From: Methanomassiliicoccus sp. UBA6 | GTDB lineage: Archaea > Thermoplasmatota > Thermoplasmata > Methanomassiliicoccales > Methanomassiliicoccaceae | Length of the DNA stretch: 11,452 nt | Assembly: GCA_002508545.1 (NCBI GenBank) | Contig: DAVH01000055.1 | Span: 1,168 to 12,619, forward strand | Reading direction: 5' to 3' | Part shown: piece by piece, positions 1 through 5,414 of the stretch | Position numbering within the stretch: the stretch's first letter is position 1 | Layout of the letters: every line of letters begins with the position of its first letter | Position numbers and translations under genes: made by a program | Notes under the pieces: generated by a model | The model's database searches: none | What the model was told of the DNA's origin: nothing | Seen by the model: only the letters and a program-made list of their open reading frames with translations

Positions 1-260
1 GCGAGGTTTACCAGCGAGGACCGCTCCAGGAAGTACTCCACGGGCGAGGGGAAGGCCCTCTCGCCGGCGGAGAACCTAAATACTGGGGAGTGTGCCTCCA
101 CCATCTCCCATGTTCCATGGATGCTGTCAGGCTCCCCCTCCAGGTCCAGGACCGGCGCGTGGATGGTCATGGCCGCGATGGCCAGCGCGATGATGGCGAT
201 GATCATTGACCACGGCCCGCCGGCCGGGCGCGGAGGTGCCATGCGTCTTACCATCGACAT
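1..260 (-). CDS. Membrane-anchored protein, N-terminal fragment
   Basis: This open frame starts at an ATG at 260 and runs off the left edge, so only 86 residues are visible. Residues 1-17 are basic and Pro/Gly-rich (MSMVRRMAPPRP). Residues 18-38 form one strongly hydrophobic segment (SMIIAIIALAIAAM) that reads as a membrane anchor or uncleaved signal. The following region, around residues 57-86, includes HSPVFRFSAGERAFPSPVEYF. This weakly resembles the start of the Vps62/DUF946-type domain, where a 'PV-x-F-hydrophilic-E-x-FPSSV-x-x-F' pattern is typical, but one motif is too little to assign a function. ATGs at 254 and 242 are alternative starts and no convincing ribosome binding site separates them. 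It lies 75 bp downstream of the ATP-grasp gene on the same strand and could be co-transcribed with it. The frame has consistent GC-rich coding character. Confidence 0.6.
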   Translation of the reverse strand, partial: MSMVRRMAPPRPAGGPWSMIIAIIALAIAAMTIHAPVLDLEGEPDSIHGTWEMVEAHSPVFRFSAGERAFPSPVEYFLERSSLVNL

Positions 261-335
261 GCGGTGCTTAGCCCCAGTACGTAAGACAAGAAGAACCCGC
301 CGATTTGGGAACGTCGGAAAGCGAAGGATCGACCA

Positions 336-1211
336 CTACTCGCCGGCCAGGTAGCGTATGATGCGGCCGTAGACCTCGGGGCTGCTGGCGTCCTCCCCGC
401 CGGCGTCGATGTTGGGGTTGTCGTTCACCTCGATGACCACGTAGTCGCCGTCGACCTCCTTGATGTCGACGCCGTAGAGGCCCTTGCCGATGGCGTTGGC
501 CGCCTTCAGACCGACCTCCAGCAGGCGCGGGTCCACGGTCGCGGGGTCCACCGCCTCGATCTTCGCCCAGATGATGTGGCCGTTGTCGTTGCGCTGGATC
601 TTCCAGGAGTCGCCGGGCATGACGTACCGGCAGACGAAGAGCACCTCGCCGTTGAGGGTGGTCACCCTCCAGTCGAACCGGGAGGGCACGAACCTCTGCA
701 CCACGATCTCGTCCGCCCTGCGGAAGTACTTCCTGGCCACCTCCTGGAAGGCCGCCACCGATTCCACCTTGTCGACGTGCATCGAGAACGATGTGTGCGG
801 CGCCTTGAGCACCAAGGGGGCGCCGAGCTCCTCGAACAGCTGGGCCATGGCCGTCGTGTCCAGCTCGCTCTTGCCAATGAACCTGGTGTCTGGGATGGGC
901 ACCCGGGCGCGCATCAGGTGCATGTACATGTTGATCTTGTCGCAGCAGATGATGATGGAGTCCGGATCATCGATGACCTTCATGCCGTGCAGCTCCGCCG
1001 TCCTGGCGGCCACGTAGGCGGCGTTCAGCGGGTCGGTGAGGGAGCGGATGAACAGCGCGTCGTAGGACGGGATCTTGGCGAGGTCCTTGCGGAACACGTA
1101 CTCCAGCTCATGCCCCATCTGGTGCGCGGCCAGCTTGAAGTTGACCAGCGCAGTCAGTTCCTCCGCCCGGGAGACGGTGTACCGCTCTACGAAACAGGCT
1201 ATATTTGCCAT
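336..1211 (-). CDS. RimK-like ATP-grasp ligase
   Basis: The product is 291 residues. ATP-grasp enzymes of the RimK group join an amine (often an amino acid or peptide) to a carboxylate through an acyl-phosphate. The substrate here is unknown. The visible pattern fits the fold: a pre-ATP-grasp segment at residues 1-90, the ATP-binding lysine in LVLKAPHTSFS (about residue 136), the central-domain region VVQRFVPSRFDWRVTTLNGE (171-190), and the metal-binding end GVDIKEVDGDYVVIEVNDNP (247-266) with Asp249, Glu261 and Asn263 as likely Mg ligands. The ATG at 1211 is chosen because family similarity begins at MANIACFVERYTV. The frame stays open upstream to 1556, but that stretch is antisense-like noise inside the preceding gene. 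Its start overlaps the 3' end of the RLAN gene by 13 bp, so the two proteins are probably translationally coupled and work together. Predicted cytoplasmic. Confidence 0.9.
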   Translation of the reverse strand: MANIACFVERYTVSRAEELTALVNFKLAAHQMGHELEYVFRKDLAKIPSYDALFIRSLTDPLNAAYVAARTAELHGMKVIDDPDSIIICCDKINMYMHLMRARVPIPDTRFIGKSELDTTAMAQLFEELGAPLVLKAPHTSFSMHVDKVESVAAFQEVARKYFRRADEIVVQRFVPSRFDWRVTTLNGEVLFVCRYVMPGDSWKIQRNDNGHIIWAKIEAVDPATVDPRLLEVGLKAANAIGKGLYGVDIKEVDGDYVVIEVNDNPNIDAGGEDASSPEVYGRIIRYLAGE

Positions 1212-1834
1212 TCGTTCGCCTTCCTCAGGAGCTTCAGCTCCCTGGAGCCCAGTCCTTGGAGGGGGCACGGCTCGATCGCGCTGAGCATGATCTTGCCGTT
1301 CTCGATGACGCGGAGGTTGCAGAGGGGCAGGTGGAAAAGGTCCCATACCTTGCTGGCGATGTCCTGGACCTCGTCGCAGGTGGTGTTGCCCATCACGCAC
1401 TTGTACTCCCGTATCGCCATCTCCTCCGTTATCTTCTGGACGCAGATGGCGTACTTGAAGTTCCTGGTCATCGACTTGGCGATGCGCTTCACGTGGCCGG
1501 ACTTGTACACCACGCTGTGCTTCTTCATGAACGGATTTATCGGGTACACGATGCACGGCGGCTCGAAAAGATCGTTAGAGATGTAGTATTCAGGGACCGG
1601 GATGCCGGCGCTCGACGCCCGCTCCATGCACAGCGGCACGATGTAGGCGTCCAGGGACTCCTTGATGGTGGGATACACCTTCACCCCGGCGTTCTCGGCC
1701 TCCACGCTTCCGTAGTGGCCCTCGCTCATGAACCGGTAGTCACCTAGTATGTTGACGAACGCGCTCCCGTTCTCTTGCGGGGACCACTTCTCACGGCCTA
1801 GCAACCAGACCAACCCGTTGAGGCGAAGGAACAA
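1199..1834 (-). CDS. Stand-alone RLAN (RimK-like ATP-grasp N-terminal) domain protein
   Basis: Up to 211 residues. Residues about 27-135 match the RLAN pattern I know from bacterial proteins: FVNILGDYRFMSEGHYGSVE (conserved 'YRYxSxGYYxSLxAE'), then a 'PTIKESLDAY' segment, ERASSAGIPVPEYYISN, and KSMTRNFKYAICVQKI. The C-terminal third (FHLPLCNLRVI, then IEPCPLQGLGSRELKLL) also fits the RLAN tail. In most proteins I know, this domain is the N-terminal half of one polypeptide with a RimK-like ATP-grasp domain. Here it is separate and the ATP-grasp gene follows with a 13-bp overlap. RLAN has no proven activity; predictions place it in peptide or amino-acid conjugation. The start is uncertain. No ATG precedes the conserved DYR motif, and TTG codons at 1834, 1813 and 1804 are the options. 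The TATA-like box at 1844-1852 is too close for a start at 1834, so 1813 or 1804 may be real. Confidence 0.8.
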   Translation of the reverse strand: MFLRLNGLVWLLGREKWSPQENGSAFVNILGDYRFMSEGHYGSVEAENAGVKVYPTIKESLDAYIVPLCMERASSAGIPVPEYYISNDLFEPPCIVYPINPFMKKHSVVYKSGHVKRIAKSMTRNFKYAICVQKITEEMAIREYKCVMGNTTCDEVQDIASKVWDLFHLPLCNLRVIENGKIMLSAIEPCPLQGLGSRELKLLRKANEWQI

Positions 1835-1843
1835 CAGAGGGAG

Positions 1844-1852
1844 TTTAAAATA
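1844..1852 (-). promoter_or_regulatory. Probable TATA box for the RLAN/ATP-grasp operon
   Basis: The minus strand reads TATTTTAAA in otherwise GC-rich sequence, which is a plausible archaeal TATA element. With the usual spacing of about 25 bp, transcription would begin near 1820, inside the longest possible RLAN reading frame. This argues for a downstream TTG start (1813 or 1804) and a near-leaderless message. There is no experimental support. Confidence 0.45.
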
Positions 1853-1984
1853 CTTGCCTTCTGCCTCGATGTTCCGGGAACCAGCTGGCCCCTCCCCGTC
1901 CGGGGTTTGGCAGCGACCGATCCCTGCCGCCTCGAGTGAGCGATGCCCGTCCCAAGACCGGGGCGGCTTCCGATAATAGTCGGG
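1853..1984. other. GC-rich spacer between divergent genes, no gene seen
   Basis: The stretch between the two divergent TATA boxes is rich in G+C and has several short self-complementary pieces: CCCC-gtcc-GGGG around 1894-1905, and GTTCCGGGAAC around 1870-1880. I see no open frame with coding character, no tRNA T-arm or anticodon arm, no C/D box pair, and no recognisable SRP or RNase P RNA signature. A small structured RNA or a regulator-binding region is possible but not shown. Confidence 0.3.
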
Positions 1985-1994
1985 TTAATAAATA
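1985..1994 (+). promoter_or_regulatory. Probable TATA box for the PRC-barrel gene at 2064
   Basis: TTAATAAATA is an AT-rich island in GC-rich DNA and resembles an archaeal TATA element. With usual spacing, transcription would start near 2015, giving a leader of about 45-50 nt before the ATG at 2064. The leader carries GAGGGTG just upstream of the start as a possible ribosome binding site. Confidence 0.5.
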
Positions 1995-2063
1995 GAACAC
2001 GATAATTTGAAATATTCTCAACCTGTTGCATCCACCAGTATCAGATTCATAGAGGGTGCTGGG

Positions 2064-2309
2064 ATGAGAAAATTCATTACTGAGCTCAAGGGGAAGACCG
2101 TCATGACCAACGACGGACAGATCCTCGGCATGATCGAGAACTTCTTGGTTAACACTTCCTCCGGCGACATCCAGAACGTTCTGGTCGTCCCGGCCGAAGA
2201 GGTCGAGACCCGGCTGTACAAGACCGACGCCCAGGGCCGCCTCGTGCTGCCGTTCAGCGAGATGCGCGCGGTCCGCGACGTCGTCGTGATGTCCGTATCC
2301 AACGCCTGA
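2064..2309 (+). CDS. Small PRC-barrel domain protein
   Basis: The product is 81 residues, essentially one PRC-barrel domain. The pattern begins MRKFITELKGKTVMTNDGQ, with the 'GK-x-V-x-x-x-DGQ-x-x-G-x-I' opening of the fold, followed by a hydrophobic strand (NVLVVPAEE) and a C-terminal strand (DVVVMSVSNA). PRC barrels occur in photosynthetic reaction centre H subunits, in RimM and in many small archaeal proteins; the archaeal stand-alone proteins have no well-established role. The ATG at 2064 is preferred over an upstream in-frame TTG at 2007 because it has GAGGGTG upstream and the domain begins at this methionine. It is followed by a hairpin terminator, so it is probably a single-gene unit. 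A paralogue-like PRC-barrel protein is encoded at 10402-10665. Confidence 0.85.
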   Translation: MRKFITELKGKTVMTNDGQILGMIENFLVNTSSGDIQNVLVVPAEEVETRLYKTDAQGRLVLPFSEMRAVRDVVVMSVSNA

Positions 2310-2318
2310 ACCCCTTCC

Positions 2319-2344
2319 GGGGGCCTCGCCCCCTGTGGATTTTT
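2319..2344 (+). terminator. Hairpin plus T-run terminator after the PRC-barrel gene
   Basis: GGGGGC (2319-2324), a 3-nt loop and GCCCCC (2328-2333) form a perfect 6-bp stem 9 bp after the stop codon. A run of five T follows at 2340-2344. Oligo-T is the main archaeal termination signal, so the element probably ends transcription of the upstream gene. Confidence 0.6.
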
Positions 2345-2380
2345 CTCTGCGGTCCTTGTCCGATCGAGCCCTTCTGGAGA

Positions 2381-2404
2381 ATGTTCATCTCATCGTAGGA
2401 ACAT
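2381..2404. repeat. Short inverted repeat upstream of the DUF3795 gene
   Basis: ATGTTC (2381-2386) and GAACAT (2399-2404) are perfect inverted arms separated by 12 bp. They lie in the 178-bp gap before the DUF3795 gene, where I see no strong TATA box. The spacing would suit a dimeric regulator, but 6-bp arms are short enough to arise by chance. Confidence 0.25.
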
Positions 2405-2487
2405 CGCCGGTCCGCCGACGGTGATATCGTGGTGGGATCGAGGACGGCAGCGGCCGCCCGGCCCCAAGCGCACTAGGAGGAAGGTTC

Positions 2488-2862
2488 ATGAACAGAGATA
2501 GGGGATTGGCTTACTGCGGACTGGCCTGCTGCCTGTGCAGCGACGCCTCATGCGCCGGCTGCCGGAAGGAAGGCTGCTCCGGGAAGGAATGGTGCAAGAA
2601 CTTCCGCTGCTGCCGGGAGAGGGGCCTGAGCGGTTGCTGGGAATGCGATGAGTTCCCGTGCAGCGGAGGGATGCTGGACAAGCTCAGGATAAGGGCGTTC
2701 GCGGAGTTCATCAAGGAACACGGCGAGGAAAGGATGATGGACTGCCTGGAGAGGAACGAGAGGGCCGGCACGGTGTACCACCACGAGGGCAAGCTGACCG
2801 GAGACTACGATGCTCCGGGCTCGGTCGACGGCATCAAGGCGCTGATCGAGCGGGGCCGGTGA
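2488..2862 (+). CDS. Cys-rich DUF3795-type protein
   Basis: The product is 124 residues, with 13 cysteines in the first 58 and one more near residue 86. The order (YCGLACCLC, then CAGC, C, C, CC, CWECDEFPC) matches the DUF3795 pattern, which typically opens with 'CGxxCxxC' and closes with 'CxxCxxFPC'. The cysteines are likely to bind zinc or an iron-sulfur cluster; the function of the family is not established. The second half (residues 60-124) is charged and probably helical. The start is well supported by AGGAGGAAGG, 5 nt before the ATG. The gene is convergent with elp3, with only a 19-bp gap between the two stop codons. No obvious promoter was found, so transcription may begin within the upstream gap. 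Confidence 0.85.
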   Translation: MNRDRGLAYCGLACCLCSDASCAGCRKEGCSGKEWCKNFRCCRERGLSGCWECDEFPCSGGMLDKLRIRAFAEFIKEHGEERMMDCLERNERAGTVYHHEGKLTGDYDAPGSVDGIKALIERGR

Positions 2863-2881
2863 CCTCGCCCGATGCCGGGGC

Positions 2882-4423
2882 CTAAGAGCGGCCCAGGGGC
2901 TTGGACATGTACACGCCGTCGCGGGAGTAGCCCAGCGAACGGTAGTACTCCCGGACCCCTACGCCGCTGGTGACCCTGATCGCGCTGCAACCCTTCTCCC
3001 TGGCGGCCTCCTCGGCCCTCGCCACCAGCTCCTTCCCGAACCCGCGGTGCTGCCAGCCCCCGCCCTGCTTGCTGATGGGGACCATGCGGCCGAACACCTT
3101 GAGCTCCCTCAGACCGGCCATCGGCCCGTCCCCCGTCCTCAGGCGGGCGTAGCCGACCAGGGCATCATGCTCAGGAAGCTCGAAGAAGATGAAGTCCTCC
3201 TCGCCCCCGGAAGCACGGTAGGTGGTCTCGCTCATCACCGCGTCCTCGGGCCGGTAGTCCTTCACTCCTTTGAGCCCGACCTCCCGGCAGCGGATACACC
3301 GGCACCCGTGACCGAGCGAGCGCATCCGTTCCTTGATCAGCTCCCGCAGGTGGCCCTTGTTCACCCCGGCCTTGATCAGTGGCACGGGGATGTCCCTCTG
3401 TATCCTCTGTATCCGGGCCCACGGCGGCACCAGGCGCTTCATATCCGCCATCAGCGCCACCGCATCCTCGGTGCTGTACGGCGCGTACTCGCCCCGCTCC
3501 CACATCTCGTGGAGCTTCGTGCCCTTGACCACCAGCGTGGGGTACAGCTTCAGCATGTCCGGCCTGAAGTCGGGGTCCTCGAACACCCTGCGGAAGCTGG
3601 CAAGGTCCTTCTCCGGCGAGGAGCCGGGCAGGCCGGGCATGAGGTGGTAGCAGACCTTAAGGCCGCTGCGCTTCGCGACCGCCGTGGCATCGACCACCGC
3701 CTGCAGCCCGTGCCCGCGGTTCACCGCCCGGAGGATCGCGTCGTCAAGGATCTGCACCCCCATCTCCACCCGGGTCATGCCCAGCTTCATGGACACCGCC
3801 GCCTGCTGCGCGGTCAGGGCGTCCGGGCGGGTCTCCACCGTCAGCCCGATGCACCGGTGGGGGGCGCTCTCGTTCATGGTCTGGGCCTCCTCCAAGCTGC
3901 TCGAGGACGAGAGATTCATGGCATCGAAGCACCGCCTCACGAACTCTATCTGGTACTCCGGGGAGCGGGAGGTGAAGGTGCCTCCCATGACGATGAGGTC
4001 GATCTTGTCCGTCCCGTGGCCGATGGCCTCCAGCTGCTCGATGCGCCCCCGCACCTGCTCGTACGGGTCGAAGGCGTAGGATGCACCCCTGCGCGCGGCG
4101 GGCTCCTTTCCGGTGTACGACTGCGGGGAGTTGTTCTCCACGCCTCCGGGGCAGAAGATGCACTTGCCGTGGGGGCAGGGCGCCGGGGAGGTCATCACCG
4201 CGACCACTGCCACGCCGGACAGGGTGCGCACCGGCTTGCGGCGGAGCACCTCGTTCACCGTCCCCAGGTCCTTGGGGTCGACCAGGGCGAGGGTCTCGGA
4301 GTTCGCCGGCACCTTGCCCAGGCCATAGCGGCGGCACAGCTCGATCTTGGCCTTCTGGAGAGCGTCCTTGTCCCTGACCTCGCCGTCCAGCATCAGGCGG
4401 ATGAGGTCCTCGTGATAGCCCAA
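2882..4423 (-). CDS. elp3: Elp3: tRNA U34 carboxymethyltransferase (radical SAM + GNAT)
   Basis: The product is 513 residues, the usual size for archaeal Elp3. Elp3 uses S-adenosylmethionine and acetyl-CoA to put a carboxymethyl group on U34 of certain tRNAs, and archaea encode it without the other Elongator subunits. The radical-SAM cluster motif is CPHGKCIFC (Cys83, Cys88, Cys91; CX4CX2C), preceded by the conserved VAVVAVMTSP strand. Later motifs include DLIVMGGTFTSRS, GLTVETRPD and LKLYPTLVVKGTKL. A Cys cluster at 374-379 (CRCIRC) is the usual zinc-binding element. The C-terminal GNAT domain (about 398-513) has the acetyl-CoA loop QHRGFGKEL near 458 and the YYRSLGY motif near 493. The start is a TTG at 4423 with AGGGTG 5 nt upstream; an in-frame ATG lies at 4393. 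It is the last gene of a three-gene operon, 13 bp after the upstream stop. Confidence 0.95.
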   Translation of the reverse strand: MGYHEDLIRLMLDGEVRDKDALQKAKIELCRRYGLGKVPANSETLALVDPKDLGTVNEVLRRKPVRTLSGVAVVAVMTSPAPCPHGKCIFCPGGVENNSPQSYTGKEPAARRGASYAFDPYEQVRGRIEQLEAIGHGTDKIDLIVMGGTFTSRSPEYQIEFVRRCFDAMNLSSSSSLEEAQTMNESAPHRCIGLTVETRPDALTAQQAAVSMKLGMTRVEMGVQILDDAILRAVNRGHGLQAVVDATAVAKRSGLKVCYHLMPGLPGSSPEKDLASFRRVFEDPDFRPDMLKLYPTLVVKGTKLHEMWERGEYAPYSTEDAVALMADMKRLVPPWARIQRIQRDIPVPLIKAGVNKGHLRELIKERMRSLGHGCRCIRCREVGLKGVKDYRPEDAVMSETTYRASGGEEDFIFFELPEHDALVGYARLRTGDGPMAGLRELKVFGRMVPISKQGGGWQHRGFGKELVARAEEAAREKGCSAIRVTSGVGVREYYRSLGYSRDGVYMSKPLGRS

Positions 4424-4436
4424 CTTCGCACCCTGG

Positions 4437-4721
4437 TTACCGGTAATAGACCCGGCTGTCGTCCTTCCGTTCCTGCTCCTTCTTGGGCGCCAGCTCCAGC
4501 ACGTCGATGGCGACGATGGCGTGGTAGGGAAGGAAGCGGATCCGGCCCTCGTCCTGCCCCTCGGAATCGTCCAGCTTCAGCACCAGCGCGGTCTCGTTGG
4601 CGAAGGCGGCGTAGCCGCGGAACTCTCCGCACGATATCAGGGGCTTGCCGTCGTTGCATGAGCTCAAGATCCTGTACCTCGAGCCGATGGTGATCAGCTC
4701 CTCGATCTCCTTCATTGCCAT
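4437..4721 (-). CDS. Small protein of unknown function in the elp3 operon
   Basis: The product is 94 residues. I do not recognise it with certainty. It is strand-rich (RYRILSS, GEFRGYAAFANETALVLKL, RIRFLPYHAIVAIDVLEL) with a charged tail (KKEQERKDDSRVYYR). The alternation of short beta segments recalls small beta-barrel proteins, possibly Sm-like, but this is only an impression. The ATG at 4721 has a strong GAGGAGG about 7 nt upstream, inside the end of the preceding gene, and the two genes overlap by 10 bp. The next gene, elp3, begins 13 bp after its stop. This tight packing suggests translational coupling and a shared role, perhaps in tRNA modification or its control. Confidence 0.8.
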   Translation of the reverse strand: MAMKEIEELITIGSRYRILSSCNDGKPLISCGEFRGYAAFANETALVLKLDDSEGQDEGRIRFLPYHAIVAIDVLELAPKKEQERKDDSRVYYR

Positions 4722-5173
4722 TTCGATTCCTCCTCGATCAGCTTCTGGAAGTGCTCCACCGTCTGGCGGTAGTTCTGCATGGCCATCTCCACATTGGCCT
4801 CGGTGAAGCTCCATGCCTTCCTCAGGTCGCCGTAGCGGATGCGGTACCCTTTCTTCATGGCCCCGTCGCGCTCGGTCTCGACCTCCTCTAGTATATCGAT
4901 CGCTTTCAGCTTATTGAGATGCCGGTAGATGGTCGGCTTGGTGGTGCTGAGATGGGCGGCCAGCTCGTCCACCACCCACGCGCGCTTCATGTTCCTCATG
5001 AAGCAATCCATGAACAGCCGGTACGGCACGCTGTCCTGGGTGTCGATTACGTTGGTCTTGGGGTTGTAGCCCTTGGGCAGGTACCCGATGTGGGTCAGGA
5101 ACTGCAGGGCGATGTCGTTGACATCGTTGAGCGGGGTCAGGGGCGTGTTGCTTTCCACGTTGAGCTCGAACAT
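4712..5173 (-). CDS. Winged-helix (ArsR-like) transcriptional regulator
   Basis: The product is 153 residues. A winged-helix DNA-binding region is visible at about 52-112: a first helix (RLFMDCFMRNMKRAW), then VVDELAAHLSTTKPTIYRHL with STTKPTIYRHLNKL as recognition helix, then the wing around ILEEVETERDGAMKKGYRIR. The C-terminal helix (VEMAMQNYRQTVEHFQKL) may serve dimerisation. The fold resembles archaeal ArsR-type regulators; no metal-binding cysteine pair is visible, so metal sensing is not supported. The ATG at 5173 is about 30 bp downstream of a clear TATA box, so the message is nearly leaderless. It is the first gene of the operon with the small protein and elp3 and overlaps the next gene by 10 bp. 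It may control its own operon or the divergent ABC importer; both are inference. Confidence 0.85.
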   Translation of the reverse strand: MFELNVESNTPLTPLNDVNDIALQFLTHIGYLPKGYNPKTNVIDTQDSVPYRLFMDCFMRNMKRAWVVDELAAHLSTTKPTIYRHLNKLKAIDILEEVETERDGAMKKGYRIRYGDLRKAWSFTEANVEMAMQNYRQTVEHFQKLIEEESKWQ

Positions 5174-5201
5174 GATAGCCGGGAGATGATAATTGTAAAG
5201 G

Positions 5202-5207
5202 TTTATA
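5202..5207 (-). promoter_or_regulatory. TATA box for the regulator/elp3 operon
   Basis: The minus strand reads AAGTATAAAC, with TATAAA as core. The start codon at 5173 lies about 30 bp downstream, so the leader would be only a few nucleotides. Just upstream on this strand are two A-tracts (about 5209-5216 and 5232-5239) that could bend the DNA. Confidence 0.65.
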
Positions 5208-5377
5208 CTTTTTTTTCATGCCGAGTGATTCTTTTTTTTAGCATCTACCGAAAATACTGCGCCGAACCGTGCTGGGAGGCCTCGCCACCGGTCCTTCCGT
5301 GAGCCGCATACATAACGGCTAGAGGGTGCTCCTATTGATACAAATGTGCTAATAACACCCTATTTAGACACAAGTGA
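5208..5377. other. Regulatory spacer between divergent operons
   Basis: No gene is seen. The stretch holds two oligo-T tracts near its left end (5209-5216 and 5232-5239). It also has an inverted pair AGGGTG (5323-5328) / CACCCT (5356-5361), and one copy of GGTGCTCC (5326-5333) that recurs at 5407-5414 just before the binding-protein ATG. These could be regulator sites for the divergent promoters. The arms are short, so chance occurrence is possible. Confidence 0.3.
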
Positions 5378-5384
5378 TTTATAT
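5378..5384 (+). promoter_or_regulatory. Probable TATA box for the ABC importer operon
   Basis: TTTATAT precedes the ATG at 5415 by about 33 bp, which predicts transcription starting near 5407 and a very short leader. The possible ribosome binding site CAGGTG (5405-5410) would then lie almost at the 5' end of the message. Confidence 0.55.
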
Positions 5385-5414
5385 GGTGAAAGTCATCAAA
5401 AGTTCAGGTGCTCC

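Noticed and set aside
1212..1556. 115-residue N-terminal extension of the ATP-grasp protein
   Set aside because: It lies wholly within the RLAN gene in another frame and has Arg/Gln/Pro/His-rich non-protein-like composition; the ATP-grasp fold begins at the ATG at 1211.
576..1586. Long plus-strand frame opposite the ATP-grasp and RLAN genes
   Set aside because: Antisense shadow across two genes with strong family motifs on the other strand.
1853..1984. Possible tRNA or known structured RNA in the GC-rich spacer
   Set aside because: No T-loop, anticodon arm, C/D box pair or known RNA signature could be identified by eye.
3047..4693. Very long open frame on the plus strand opposite elp3
   Set aside because: It is antisense to a clear Elp3 gene, rich in His, Arg, Leu and Gly as expected for a shadow frame in GC-rich DNA, and has no recognisable domain.
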